This document shows, in pieces, positions 34,959-47,313 of a stretch of 64,000 nucleotides of DNA (positions are counted from its first letter, which is position 1; every line of letters starts with the position of its first letter). Origin of the DNA: Myrmaecium sp. VS I D KN 1 (taxonomy: Eukaryota > Ascomycota > Dothideomycetes > Valsariales > Valsariaceae); assembly GCA_019775845.1 (NCBI GenBank), contig JADQAV010000064.1, positions 108,825 to 172,824 of the forward strand. The letters run 5' to 3'. The notes under the pieces were generated by a model that was given only the letters and a program-made list of their open reading frames with translations, was not told the origin of the DNA and did no database searches. The translations under genes were made by a program, and so were the position numbers.

Positions 34959-35399
34959 AGGATGGAGGGATAGAAGGTGTATATACATACTCATCTGGCT
35001 GGTGGTACCGTATCAGTGGGATAGGGAAGGGTTAGTTAGGAGCGAGAGAAGAAAGAATCAAACCCAACCGGATTCCAAACTGATTCACGCCTGCATTCTC
35101 TCTTGTCTCGCCCTGTCCGTCGCATTGCCGGTGAAGTCTTCAGCCGGAGAGGACAGAGACGAGAACAGTGAATGTTGAAAGTGAGTGAATGCCAAGCCCC
35201 TCCGCCGATCCTCGATCGATCTCCACCCTCCCGTGGCTTGCCGGCTGCAGGGACCAGATCGGACCCTGAGGAGTGATCGATGACATCGTCCATTCCCTTT
35301 GTTTTCCACTACGCCTTCAGCTTTCATTTACTGGCCTCCTTTCGCGCCCATCACTCTCTCTTCACAATGTAACACCTCTTCACCTTCCGGATTGATTCA
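34959..35399. other. Intergenic region
   Basis: 440 bp lie between the arabinanase stop and the photolyase start on the same strand. I see no gene and no clear motif beyond ordinary UTR-like sequence. Confidence 0.5.
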
Positions 35400-37603
35400 A
35401 TGCTTCGAGTATCCTCACCGGGACTGCAGTCGTCTCTCCATAGCATCACTCATTCACCAAGCGCAACACTAGGACTGCCAGCAGCGCTTGCTCGCCTTCC
35501 GCGGTTCACACATCCGATAATCACCCGCTTCAGCTGCAGAACGTTCTCCTACCACCACCACCGCTCGACAAGCAGCGCAAACATGCCGCCGAAACGCAAG
35601 ATCCCCAGCAGCGTCGGGTACGCGGATGCCGCCGGTACCACGGCCAACAAGCGGTCCAAAGCCGCCATCTCCGCCCACGACAACGATACACCGTCCAAGC
35701 CCGCCGCCAAACCAACAAACAGCAGCACCGCCAGCACCCTCGACACCTTCGTCCACCGCACCCCCACAAAACAAGACAAACCCGCACACCACCTCGTCCA
35801 AGGCCACAACACCGATGGATCCACCAACCTCCACCGGCCCGACCAGCCCGAAGAGCGCGCCGGCGTGGTGAACCGCAAATACTACCCCGCCGAAATGTCC
35901 AACGCGCGCTGCGCCGCCTACAACGACGGCAGCCTCCCCAAGCCCTACGAGGTCCTCCTCACTGCACTCGCCGACGCCGACGCCTCGCTCAACACTCTTC
36001 CAGAGGAGAAGAAGCCGGCACCCAAACAACCCGGCGCCATCCTCCACTGGTTCAAGCGCGACCTGCGCACCCACGACAACGCCGGGCTCAGCGCGGCGAG
36101 CGCGCGCGCCCGCGCCCTCGGCCTGCCGCTGGTGGCCGTCTTCTTCGTCTCGAGGCAGGACTACGAGGCGCACCTCACCAGCGCGGCGCGGGTGGATTTC
36201 GAGCTGCGGACGCTGGCGGGGTTGAAAGCGCGGTTGGCGGGGGAGTGGGAGGTGCCGTTGTTGGTGGAGGCGATCCCCGAGCGCGAGCGGGTGGACGACC
36301 GCCTGCTGGGGTTGATGGGGGAGTGGGGGGTGCGGGAGGTGTTTTGTAATATGGAGTATGAGGTGGATGAGTTGAGGCGGGAGGCGAGATTGGTGAGACG
36401 CCTGGCGGGGATGGGGGTGAGGATGCATGTTAGGCATGATGATGTGATTGTGCCGCCTGGGGAGTTGCGGACGGGGGCGGGTGGTCCGTATGCGGTGTTT
36501 AGTCCGTGGTTTCGGGCGTGGGTTAAGAAGGTGCATGAGCGGCCGGAGTTGTTGGAGGAGTGGCCGGCGCCGACGCGTAATCCGCCGGGTACGCGCGAGC
36601 GGTTCGCGTGGGTGTTTGAGAGCGGGGTGCCGGGGGCGCCGGAGGGGAAGCGATTGGGAGCGGAGGAGAAGGAGAAGTTGAAGGCGCTGTGGCCGGCGGG
36701 GGAGGAAGAGGGGATGAAGCGGTTGCAGAGCTTCCTCAAGGAGAGGGTGAAGGGGTATAAGGAGCTCAGGAACCTGCCGGCTAAGGATGCGACGAGCGCG
36801 CTGAGCGTACATCATTCGGCCGGCACGCTCGCGGCGCGGACCAGCGTGCGGATGGCGCGGGCGGCGAACACGACGGCGAAGCTGGACGGCGGGCTGGAGG
36901 GAATCCGGGGGTGGATTTCGGAGGTTGCGTGGAGGGACTTTTACAAGCATGTTCTGGTGCAGTGGCCGTATGTCTGGTGAGTGAACTGAATCTGTGAGAG
37001 AGAAAGGGGGATATCCCTACGAAGGAATGATGATTGCTGACACGTGGGAGCAGCATGAACAAGCCGTTCAAGTACGAGTACACCAACATCGAGTGGGAGT
37101 ATAACGACGCGCACTTCGAGGCCTGGTGCCAGGGCCGAACGGGCTTCCCGATCGTCGACGCAGCCATGCGCCAGCTCAACCACACAGCCTACCTGCACAA
37201 CCGCTGCCGCATGATCGTCGCCTCCTTCCTGGCCAAGGACCTCCTGCTGGACTGGCGCATGGGCGAGAAGTATTTCATGGAGCACCTCGTCGACGGCGAC
37301 TTCGCCTCCAACAACGGCGGCTGGGGCTTCGCCGCCTCCACCGGCGTCGACCCCCAGCCGTACTTCCGCATCTTCAACCCCCTCCTCCAGAGCGAGAAGT
37401 TCGATCCTGACGGCGATTACATTCGCCGTTGGGTCCCTGAGCTGCGCGATGTGTCTGGAAAGGCGGTGCATGATCCGTATGCGCGCGGAGCTGGCGCCGT
37501 CGCTGAGCGGAACGGATATCCACGTCCAATTGTGGATCATAAGGAGTGCCGCGCAAGAGCGCTGGTGAGGTATAAAGCTGGGCTTGGCAGGGAGACTGCT
37601 TAA
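35400..37603 (+). CDS. PHR1: DNA photolyase (CPD class I type)
   Basis: Exons 35400-36976 and 37054-37603 give 708 aa; the 77-bp intron joins VC|MNKPFKYEYTN. The photolyase domain starts at ILHWFKRDLRTHDNAGL (about residue 218), and the FAD-binding helical domain carries GFPIVDAAMRQL, LHNRCRMIVASFLAKDL and NNGGWGFAASTGVDPQPYFR. It repairs UV cyclobutane dimers using light. The N-terminus has two possible starts: Met1 opens a basic, acid-free segment (about 60 aa) resembling a mitochondrial presequence, while Met62 (35583) begins MPPKRK, a nuclear-localisation-like start. Neurospora PHR is about 640 aa, in line with either form. A long antisense ORF is a shadow. Confidence 0.92.
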
Positions 37604-37892
37604 TTGAGTTTTTATTCTTTCTTTTCTTCCATCCTTCTTTCCGGCTTTCTCTCGAGGTCGTGGGGCGCAAGAGGCGAACTAATGCAACCTGTATGTGAGG
37701 TACTCGGAACCGGAATGGCATATACTATACACACTTGACTTGGATAAGTCGGCATGTGGCATGCAATGACGACTTCCCCCTGTGCGGTCATCGTGTCTGC
37801 GTGCCGGATGGATACCTCGCTTCAGCTTCACCGGTTCCCATCAATTCGGATTCCCACCGCCATAGCTTGCTTTCGTCTCTTTGACTCCCTCT

Positions 37893-37939
37893 CCCCCCCC
37901 CCCCCCCCCCCCCCCTCTCTCTCTCTCTCTCTCTATCTC
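37893..37939 (+). repeat. Poly-C run (about 23 C) followed by (CT)n
   Basis: An uninterrupted C run at 37893-37915 passes into a CT repeat to about 37934. Such homopolymers are rare in the window and can form i-motif or G-quadruplex structures; the length could also vary between assemblies. Confidence 0.9.
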
Positions 37940-38210
37940 TTAGCCAACGAGCACACCGAGGACAGCGGCGAAGTGGACGTACCGGTCGAAGCCATCCAGA
38001 CGATCGACCCCAACGTCGTCGTCAGTAAGAGTTCTTCCCATCTCGTCGGTACCCCGGCTTGACTAGCATCTGTTCCTCCCAGAATCCCCCAAAGGCACTA
38101 TGGCGACCTCGATCAACCCCCACGGCGCCAGCTTCTGGACGCGCACCGCCCGCCACAAAGCCGAGCTCGATGGCGAACCGAAGGAATACTTTCTCAAGGT
38201 GAATCAAGAC
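37940..38210 (+). pseudogene. Fragment of fructosamine/ribulosamine-3-kinase-like gene
   Basis: In one frame the sequence reads EAIQTIDPNVVV, then after a plausible GTAAGA...CCCAG intron (38026-38082) it continues KSPKGTMATSINPHGASFWT RTARHKAELDGEPKEYFLKV. The HGASFWTRTAR...FLKV pattern is typical of the N-terminus of fungal aminoglycoside-phosphotransferase/fructosamine-kinase family proteins. The kinase core that should follow is missing, and no start codon with a convincing N-terminus precedes it; the poly-C tract lies there instead. I take it as a truncated relic. Alternatives are a short real gene of 60-90 aa or a misassembled locus. Confidence 0.45.
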
Positions 38211-38896
38211 GCGTCCTCCATGACGCTGGAACGACCACAACCGCATACGCCTATTCGCAGACATTCTAAGACCTGCTTGAAGCAGATCATCCACGATGAC
38301 ATGAAAGCTGCGCAGTCGCGAAGACCAAGCGCGGCTCCTCATTTACCAAGGAAGGGACTGGAGGGCTGCTGCACCTGATGTTGACGAAGAACGGTGAGAG
38401 ATGGTGGTTGTTGAAGATAGCATTCATTCGAAGTCGGTAGGTAGGATGGCTGTGACTTTGGGTTGGGACTTTCCTTTCCCTTTTTCTTCTCTTCTCCCCC
38501 GCCTCCGCTCCCCCTCCTCCTCAATTTTCAGTCCCTTTTGTTCTTTCTCCCGGCTGTACATCATTATAGCGTTGGTCAAGTGTGAGTGTCTTCCTTGATC
38601 GGAGTAGTGAGACGCAGTGAGACGATAGGACTGAATTCCCGCGGTTGTACCGGTCGTCCACAGCCGCTTACATAAGCATTCAAACCCCTGCCGATGACGA
38701 CAGCCGCTGTCCATCCCGCATCAGGAAGGTCGTTGGCCGATGACCGATGGAGCTGCCAGCTCGCCATCGATGCTTCCCCCACCCTTCCATTCGTCACCTC
38801 AGCTGGAGAGCTTCGGGCATTCCCCAGCAATGACCTGAGCCCTTCTCCTCTCCGCTCACTTCCGCCATCTCCCTCTCCACCATCGCCTTCCACCTC

Positions 38897-41420
38897 ATGT
38901 CTCCACGCCTCGTGGATGAGAAGGCTGCCATGGCTGCCGTGGCTGACACCGAGCGGACTCCGCTGATCCAAGCCGTCCCCGTCCGACCTTACACCCGCGA
39001 CCGGTACCCGCATCACACCCTTCGCCGCATCTGCACCGTCGTCCTCACCGTCGTCCCTATAGTCGTTATCACCACCTTTCTTCTCGTCCTCTTCATCCCG
39101 AACGTCCTCTTCGGCGGCAACCACGGCCATGACGGCCTTTCCTCTCTCTGGACCGGCCATGCCATGAACCAAGCATGGCCGCAGAACGACCACATCAGAC
39201 TTCGCGACTTGAAGGAGATCATCAACGAGACCATCAAGGCAGAAAAGGCGCGGGAGTGGAGCAAGTATTACACTGCCGGTCCGCATTTGGCCGGAAAGAA
39301 CCTTACGCAGGCACTGTGGACACAGCAGCGGTGGAAGGAGTTCGGCCTCGCCCAAACAGAGATTGTTTCGTACGATGTCCTTCTCAACTACCCGGTCGAC
39401 CACCGGCTCGCACTCCTGAGACGAAAGGATAATGAGACGGAGGTTGTGTACGAGGCCAGCCTGGAAGAGGATGTCCTCGATGAAGATGGCACCAGCGGCC
39501 TCGAAGACCGCATCCCGACGTTCCACGGCTACAGCGCAAACGGAAACGTCACGGCGCCGTACGTCTTCGTCAACTACGGCACATATCAGGATTTCGAGGA
39601 TCTCCTCGCGGCCAATGTCAGCTTGGTGGGCAAGATCGCCCTCGCGAAATATGGAGGGATCTTCCGAGGCCTCAAGGTCAAGCGTGCCCAAGAGCTTGGC
39701 ATGGTCGGCGCGATCCTCTACAGTGACCCGGGTGACGATGGCGAGGTGACCGAGGAGAACGGCTATGAGGCGTATCCGAAAGGTGGCGCACGCAACCCTA
39801 GCGCCGTCCAACGCGGCAGCACCCAGTTCTTGTGTAAGTCTTGACGCGTTTCATATGTGGTGGGAGTTCTCGACGTGCTGAACCATACGAATGACTCTAG
39901 CTATAGCACCTGGTGATCCGACGACGCCTGGCTACCCATCCAAGCCCGGTGCCCCTCGACAGCCGGTCGACCACTCCATCCCTTCCATCCCGTCTCTGCC
40001 CATCTCATATAGCGACGCTCTTCCGCTCCTGAAAGCGCTCAACGGCCACGGACCGAAAGCCTCCGACTTCAACAAATACTGGCAAGGTGGTGGCCTGAAG
40101 TACAAGGGTGTGGACTACAACATTGGTCCTTCGCCAGATGAGCAGGTCATCAACCTGGTCAATGAGGTGGACTACCAGATCACCCCGCTATGGAATGTCA
40201 TTGGCATCATTAACGGCACCATCCCCGACGAGGTCGTTGTCCTCGGCAACCATCGTGATGCCTGGATCGCCGGAGGCGCCGGCGACCCCAACAGCGGCTC
40301 TGCCGCCTTCAACGAGGTGATTCGCGCTCTCGGCATCGCGCTGGAGGCGGGATGGAAGCCCCTCCGCACCATCGTCTTCGCGAGTTGGGACGGCGAAGAG
40401 TACGGCCTGGTGGGCAGCACGGAATGGGTGGAGGAATATGTGCCCTGGCTCAGCAAGGCCGCCGTCGCCTACCTGAACGTCGACGTGGCGGTCAGCGGTC
40501 CCGTGTTGAAGGTTGCGTCTGCGCCGTTGCTGGAGAAGATCATCAAGGATGTCGCTGCTGAGGTGCAGTCACCGAATCAAACGGTGCCGGGCAGCACGGT
40601 AGCCGATATCTGGGACCACCACATCGCTACCATGGGCAGCGGATCGGACTTCACCGCCTTCCAGGACTTTGTCGGGATTCCCAGCCTGGACGTCGGTTTC
40701 ACGGGCGGCAAGGACAGCCCGATCTATCATTACCATAGCAATTACGACTCCTTCGATTGGATGGACCGGTTTGGTGATTCGGGCTTTGCTTACCATGAGG
40801 CGGCGGCGAAGCTCTGGGCCTTGCTCGCAGTCGAGCTAGTGGAGAGCCCGGTGTTGAAGCTCAACGCGACGGATTATGCGGTTGCTCTGGGACAGTACCT
40901 CGAGAGCGTTGAGAAGAAGGCGAGGGAGAGCGGGGATGTGGGTCTACTTTCTCTTTTGGACGAGGAGACTGCGGACGCGGACGTCGACGCGCAGGGCAAG
41001 AAGCACAAGCACAAGCCGAAGAAGGGCATCTTCCACCCGCTGGAGAAAGCAATCCGCCACCTACACCACGCCGCCGTGGAATTAGACCAGACCGCCGCCA
41101 CGCTCGCCGCCGAGGTCGCCCAGCTGCCCGACCTCCCCTGGTGGAAGCTCTGGAAGAAGCTCCGGCTCTTCGTGGCCGTCCGCCGAACCAACACGAAGCT
41201 CAAGCTCCTCGAACGCCAGTTCGTCCACGCGCCCGGCTTGGATGGGCGGCCTTGGTTCAAGCACACGGTCTTTGCACCCGGTCGCTGGACGGGCTATGCG
41301 GGCGCGACGTTCCCCGGCCTCGTCGAGGCGATTGAGGATCGTGATGTCGTGCGTGTGCGCAAGTGGGTGGGTGTGTTGACGGAGCAGGTTTGGAGGGCGG
41401 CGAGGTTGGTTAGGGGGTGA
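38897..41420 (+). CDS. M28 glutamate carboxypeptidase II-like type II membrane peptidase
   Basis: Exons 38897-39833 and 39901-41420 give 818 aa; intron GTAAGT...TCTAG. A short cytosolic part precedes one membrane anchor (VLTVVPIVVITTFLLVLFI, about residues 49-67). A PA domain (about 225-310) follows, then the M28 zinc peptidase core: HRDAWIAGGAGDPNSG (His and Asp ligands), ASWDGEEYGL (catalytic Glu), NVDVAVSG (Asp) and HSNYDSFDW (His). The C-terminal helical domain completes the transferrin-receptor-like architecture of NAALADase/PSMA and fungal Tre/Vps70-type proteins. It is an ectopeptidase of the vacuole or plasma membrane; its substrate is unknown. Confidence 0.92.
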
Positions 41421-42582
41421 GGGGTGAAAGTGTTGATATATAAGGTATCTATACGTAGCCTTCAAGAAGGTACATACGAGCTATCTTGTAACGCTACAAC
41501 GAAAACTCGGATTTCATCTTTGAGATGGATAGCTTTCATCGCATCACAATTGGTTGGTAGGGGTACGGCTGATCGATCGGTCGATGTGCCACTGCTCATG
41601 TTGCTGCTGGGTTTTTCACTGCATGTTGCTTATCAAGCTACCTGCTTGCTTGTCAGCCTGTCAGTCAGCCTACCGTGCTTGTACCTGGAGAGGGGTAAAC
41701 GGGCAGGCATCCCATGCAACGCTTAACGGGATTCGGGAGGTGAATGTTGTTTAGTGGTTAGTGTGAGCGGGGTGGAGTGGGTGGCTGAGTGGGTTGGTGG
41801 ATGGGTGGGTGGGACGAAGGATTGGGAAGTTCCTTAATCCTTGGACATCCTCTACTCCGCAGCTAATACCTTCCTTCATCCTTCCTTTCTTCCTTCCATT
41901 CTCTTCCTACACTTCCTGGGAGAAAGGGGCTGTGCAAGTACTCTTAGGGGCTTGTACAGTGCGGTCGGAGGTGAGAGATACATACTGTACAAGATCGATG
42001 TTCCTGTGCCTGGCAGAATATGGAGTGCTAGGAAGGACAAGGGAGTTTGTGAATTTTGATAAGGAACCATCACTCTCCGATATTGATAGTGAATACACAC
42101 AATAGCTACCGGGACTCATACCGTGAACGTCCCACTGCGGCACCACCCACAACCCCCACCTCCCCTCCGCCCCCTCCCCGGCTTCATCCGTCCTAGAGGA
42201 ACACCAATACAGTGGGGCTGCGGGCCGAAGAGAGGCGAAGCGGGGGTGGGTGGTGAGCTCGGGAAGCTGTGAGCTGTGAGCTATGAGCTATAGCTGGAAG
42301 ACTGACAGGCATCACAGGAATATGCAGCGCTCCACTGACGTATTTACCGTCCTGCCGGCCGGAAGCACCGTACCTTGGCTCTTAGCGACCTTCCTACTTG
42401 GGCGGCGAGCTCCATGAACCTAATGTATGCATGACGAGAGAGGAGCAGTCAATATACAATACGAGAACCCTCCACCGGACGGACATGTATATATAAACCG
42501 TGGACCCCAGGACGGATCGTCGTGCTTCCTCAACCCCCTCCCATCATCACCACCATCCTTCCGCCTCAGGCGTCACTCACCA
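41421..42582. other. Intergenic region
   Basis: 1.16 kb between two plus-strand genes. A 7-bp tandem motif (GAGCTGT/GAGCTAT, 42266-42292) is visible. No gene is supported. Confidence 0.5.
42490..42497 (+). promoter_or_regulatory. TATATAAA box of the carboxypeptidase gene
   Basis: TATATAAA lies 93 bp upstream of the ATG at 42583, followed by a C-rich start region. Confidence 0.5.
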
Positions 42583-44498
42583 ATGGCGCCGCTCCTCCCC
42601 TTCCTCACAGCCTTCCTGGCCCTCGCCTCCGCCAGCCCGCTGGGGCAGCTGCGCCCCCGCGCGCCTTCGGCACCCCAAAAGCACGTCTCCCGCTCGCTGA
42701 AGCTGGACGCCCGCGGCATCCCGGCCGAGCCGACGGGCGTGACGACCATCACCAGCAAGCAGGGCGCCACCATCCGCTACAAGCAGCCGAGCAAGGAAGG
42801 CTTCTGCGAGACGAAGGAGGGCGTCAATGATTACGCGGGCTACATCAGCTTGGATGCGACGACGAATGTGTTTTTTTGGTTTTTTGAGGCGAGGGAGAAG
42901 CCGGAGGAGAAGCCGGTGAGTGCCGCCTTGGACGCGGAGGGGAGGGTGTGGATGAAGATGGTAATTGTTGCTGATAAGTGCCTCCTGGACAGCTCACGCT
43001 TTGGTTGAATGGTGGACCGGGGAGTGATAGCTTGATTGGATTGTTCCAAGGTGAGAGGAAAAATCGCAAGCTCATGCGAGTGATTGATTGCTTGATTGAC
43101 GGCTGATTCTGGTACCTAGAACATGGCCCTTGCAACATCACCGAGGATCTGAAGACCCAATGGAACCCGTACTCGTGGAACGAGGTGTCCAACATGCTGT
43201 ATCTCTCGCAACCGGTCGGCGTCGGCTTCTCCTATGAGACCGAAGGCGTCGGCAGCCAGGACCCCGAGACGGGTCTGTTCGTGAACGCGTCGGAAGCCCC
43301 GGCGACGGGGAGATGGTCTTTGGTGGACGAGGACCGGACGAACACGACCCACGCGGCAGCCGTGGCGGCGTGGCATCTGCTGCAGGCGTTCTTGGACTTG
43401 AGTCCGAACCTGGATGCGAATATCCAGAATCATACGTTCAACCTGTGGACGGAGAGTTACGGGGGTCATTGTGAGTTGTGATTCAAGGTCGTCTGATGCT
43501 TTTGCTCGTCATGCTGATGTGGGAACCTACCAGATGGACCGGATTTCTACAACTACTTCTACAAGCAGAACCTCGCCGTGCAGAACGGCTCCGTGCCCGG
43601 CGTTCCCCTCACGATGGACACGCTGGGTGTGATCAACGGGATCGTGGACGAACGCATCCAGGCGCCGTACTACCCCATCTTCGCCGTCAACAACACCTAT
43701 GGTATCAAGTCGATCAACGAGACGATTGCAGACTACATGACAATGACGTACTACATCTCGGGCGGCTGCCGCGACTATATCGACTACTGCGAGGAGTGCC
43801 TCCTCTCCGACGACCCCTTGCTGCGCGCCCAAGCGGCCGACACCTGTGAGACGGCGACCAACATCTGCCGCGGCCTGATCGAAGAGATCTACTACGCGTA
43901 CGGCGGCCGGGGCGTGTACGACATCCGCCACCCCTACAACGACCCCACGCCGCCGGACTACTTCGTCGACTTCCTCAACCAAGCCTGGGTGCAGGAGATC
44001 CTCGGCGTCGACCTGAACTACACCGCGACCAGCTACTCGGTCTTCTACGGTTTCGATTCCACCGGCGACTTCGTCTACCCGTTCTTCAAGAAGGACCTCG
44101 AGCAGATCCTCACCTACAACGTCACCGTCGCCCTCATCTACGGCGACGCCGACTACATCTGCAACTGGTTCGGCGGCGAGGCCGTCAGCCTCGCCCTCGA
44201 CTGGTCCGACGCGGACGCCTTCCGTGCCGCCGGCTACGCGCCCTTTGTCGTTGACGGCGAGGAGTTTGGCGAGACGCGCCAGCTGGGTCGTTTCTCGTTC
44301 ACCCGTGTTTATGAGAGTGGCCATGAGGTGCCGTATTATCAGCCTAAGGCTGCTCTTGAGCTTTTCCGTCGCGTCCTGGATCAGCGCGCGATCGCGGATG
44401 GTGGGAGCTGGGGTGCTGGGAATGAGACGACTGGCCCGGTTACGGCGACGCATACTGAGAGCTTTGTCCCCTTGCCTACGGCGACGGCGTCGTCGTAG
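42583..44498 (+). CDS. Secreted serine carboxypeptidase S1 (S10 family)
   Basis: Exons 42583-42915, 42993-43050, 43120-43470 and 43534-44498 give 568 aa. A signal peptide ([16 protein letters not shown]) is followed by a propeptide-like basic part. The catalytic triad is visible: Ser in [10 protein letters not shown], Asp in [11 protein letters not shown] and His in [13 protein letters not shown]. The oxyanion/substrate loop reads [15 protein letters not shown], where many S10 enzymes have GGPGCSS; this variant occurs in the fungal S1 subgroup. Many N-glycosylation sequons (NxT/S) are present. The enzyme releases C-terminal amino acids from peptides outside the cell. Family call is strong; substrate preference is not determined. 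Confidence 0.93.
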
Positions 44499-44897
44499 TT
44501 CCATGGTTGGGTTGTGCGTTGTGTTGCGATTTGGGGTGGTCACCTTAGGTCGGCGGCTGTGAATGATATGGAAGTGGTGGATACCTAGTTTTTACATCCA
44601 TAAACGTCTATTGATGACATTTGATAATGAACGATATTAATGATAGCGATGGCTACAAGCATGTGTGGACTGCTCATCCCACATCCAATCAGCAAATCAG
44701 ATATCTTCATCAACCAACCAAGCCACTACTCTTACCAGCGATGAACACGTCGCATGCCATGCCATGCCATGCACGCAGTCCCACTAGCACTACTACCACC
44801 TCACACCGGATATCTCTCACTACATCCCCCAGACTTTTTTTTAAAGGAAAGAAACCCCTTCAAACCTCCCTCCACCACACATCAAGAAACCAAAACC

Positions 44898-45109
44898 ATG
44901 CCCACCCTCCTCACCCTCCTCATTCTCCCCACACTCATCCTCACCCACCTCCTCCTCCTCCTCCTCCTCATACTCCTCATACTCATCATCATTACCATCT
45001 TCTTCTTCGCCGCCATCGCCCTCCTCCTCATCACTCCCCTCATCGCCGCCCTTATTCGCGACAACGACGACTACTATCACCGCGCGAGGGTGAACGGCCT
45101 ACCCGCTCC

Positions 45110-45148
<39 letters not shown>

Positions 45149-45248
45149 ACAGCAGTCAACCCTGTCACTCCCGCTACAGCCCCAGCCGCTGCAACAGCAG
45201 CAGATCCTCCCCGCGCGTTTGGATTTGCATTTTGAGCATAAGACGTGA
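44898..45248 (+). CDS. Possible small Leu-rich membrane peptide, 116 aa
   Basis: The ORF MPTLLTLLILPTLILTHLLL... has a long hydrophobic N-terminal half (about 55 residues) followed by DNDDYYHRARVNG and an Ala/Gln-rich tail. Much of it is encoded by CTC and GCT trinucleotide repeats, so chance is a real alternative. No family recognised. Confidence 0.25.
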
Positions 45249-47313
45249 GACGAGGGGGTCGTTGGGAGAAGGGAGGGAGCAGGACTGCAGCTATTGCGCT
45301 GGATTTTGGTGTCCGTTGTCGCCGCGTTTTTGCGTTGAGGGGATGAGGTCCCCTAGAGAGAGGGTTAGTTATTCGTTTCGTCTCTTCACTCCCCCCCTCT
45401 CTTCTTTGCGGGCAAGACGAAGAACAAGAGGACAAGAGCGCAAGGCACAACAACGAACCTCCCTCCCGCCCCGCCAAGCCTGCCTACCTTAACCCCCCAC
45501 GATCCAGATCCCGCGCCACCCTCGGTAGCGTACCATAATGATCGGATGGTTTTAAGGTTAAACTTAACTCAATAACGCTGAAGGCAGAAGGTAAATGTTT
45601 ATTGGTTCCCAGTGTCAATGGAGCGGCGATTGGGATTCTCCGAGCAGGGCGAGCTACCTAGGTGTTAAATTACCTAATTCTCCGTGAGTAGGGGGGGGGG
45701 TGAAGGGGGTTAGGGAGAGGTGTGAGGGTGAGGGTGGGGGAGGGAGGGAGGGAGGGATGGTTATGGTTGTTTCTCCCTTTCTTCTTTCCTTTTCTCTTGC
45801 CTCTTCTCCCTTTCTTCGCTTTCTGTCGCTTTCTGTCGCTTTGATGGGATGAAGGGGTTGGTGGCTTCTGCGTTATGAGAGTTACTCATGATCTGTCACT
45901 ATGCTTTTGAGGGTTCAAAAGTGTTGAGGCGAAGACATCGAGAGCAATCCAGCGCCTCCGTCGCCGAGAGACAGATGAGCAAAGCACACTATTGGAAAGC
46001 GACCGACGAGAGTGAATAGCAGAGCAATGGGAGCATCGCCTCGATCGCCTCGAGATCCTCAAGGGAAGTCCACAGGGTCGTGGATCGAAGGGAAGGAAGG
46101 AAGGAAAGGGTTTTCCCCAAGGGCGGAGGCCACTTGCCCTACCTAGCTCATTCTGTCACTACCTTGCGAGCTCAGGGCTCAGGGTCATAGTCGCTCACAT
46201 AAGGAAAGTCGATGCCGAGCCTCTTCTATGTGAGCGAGGTCGAAGCTCGGAAGTTTGTTCGGAGAGGCACCTCCGTAAATGAGCGGCAAGTCACAGCCGA
46301 GAGGCGAAAAGCAGTGGCCTTCTTTACGTGGGGAGGTGATGCTGAAGAACTGACTCATCACTCGCTACCACCTTTGGGTGCAGGTGTTCCGTACGTACCT
46401 TAGGTACAGGATGTTTTCCTCCGGGATGGGACGGACGGACCGCAGCGGGATTTCCGCAGCGTGCATGCACGCAGTATGCAGCCAGCCGTCGTGGATGCGC
46501 ACGAAAGAACTACTCCTACAGTAATATCCGTTACGGTCCCGCCGGGGCCGAACTTCCATTAGTCCAAGGGAGAGGGGATATTTGTGAACCCAGACCAGCA
46601 GAACGCCACGCCGCGGGGGGAATCAGGTACAGGGCATGAGGGCGTTCAAGACTGGCCATCTAGACCGTGGACCCCTTCGCCGGGGGATCTAAATCCATCT
46701 CGTCGGCTCGAACCGCCCCCTGCGGATCTGAGCCTTTCGCGCTCTTTCGTCATGGTGGTGGGCCTGCGCCACTCAACCTTATATGCTCCGAAAGCGAGGG
46801 ACGCTCCACTCAGACCGATCCCCCGGCCCTCCACCGACTGGCTCGGGGCTATATGATCTCACGCTCTTCACCGACCGAGTCTCGACCGCGCCTGAAGACC
46901 CCGGTCGATGCGCCGGCAGATCGTCATCTGGCTTGCCTTCAGCCTTCACCCCCTGAGATCGCCCGGGCGTTTCTGCCCCTATGGTCTCGCCCGAGACGAA
47001 CGCCTCCGCGGGGACGGCGAGGACCAACCGCAGCCTGCATTAGGTGCCGAGCCTCTCCCTTGGTTAACTCAATCTGCTGTCAACTGTCATCTAGCCCTTT
47101 GCTCCTTCGTTCACCGGGCTATCCTGGCTATCCTGGCTGTCCCTAGCGTATCGTGGAGAAGGTGACCCCCCCATGAGATCACCCCGAATTCCAATTTTCC
47201 GCTCAACGGGCGAAGGTGTATATAATGGACGGGGACAGCAGTTCTCTTGACTTTCCGAATCATCCCAAAACCACTTCACCAATTGAGCACGTCCTCCAAC
47301 AGCAATCTTCACG
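45249..47313. other. Intergenic region
   Basis: About 2 kb upstream of the CBM1 gene with no supported gene. It has GGGA-rich runs (45690-45760), a CTTTCTGTCG duplication (45818-45841), and short ORFs without coding character. Confidence 0.5.
47219..47225 (+). promoter_or_regulatory. TATATAA box of the CBM1 gene
   Basis: TATATAA lies 95 bp upstream of the ATG at 47314. Confidence 0.45.

Larger units (their letters stand above)
37604..38896. other. Intergenic region with poly-C tract and gene relic
   Basis: Holds a C23/CT tract and the kinase-like fragment described separately. Otherwise nothing is supported before the M28 gene at 38897. Confidence 0.5.

Noticed and set aside
35469-36950. 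493-codon antisense ORF inside the photolyase gene
   Set aside because: It is open only because of GC-rich third codon positions of the real gene; its translation is Pro/Arg/His-rich without domains, while the plus strand has clear photolyase motifs.
38576-39811. 411-codon antisense ORF over the M28 gene
   Set aside because: Shadow of the sense reading frame; no recognisable domain, and the sense frame contains the PA and peptidase domains.
43527-44543. 338-codon antisense ORF over the carboxypeptidase
   Set aside because: Val/Asp/Gly-rich shadow of the conserved S10 sequence.
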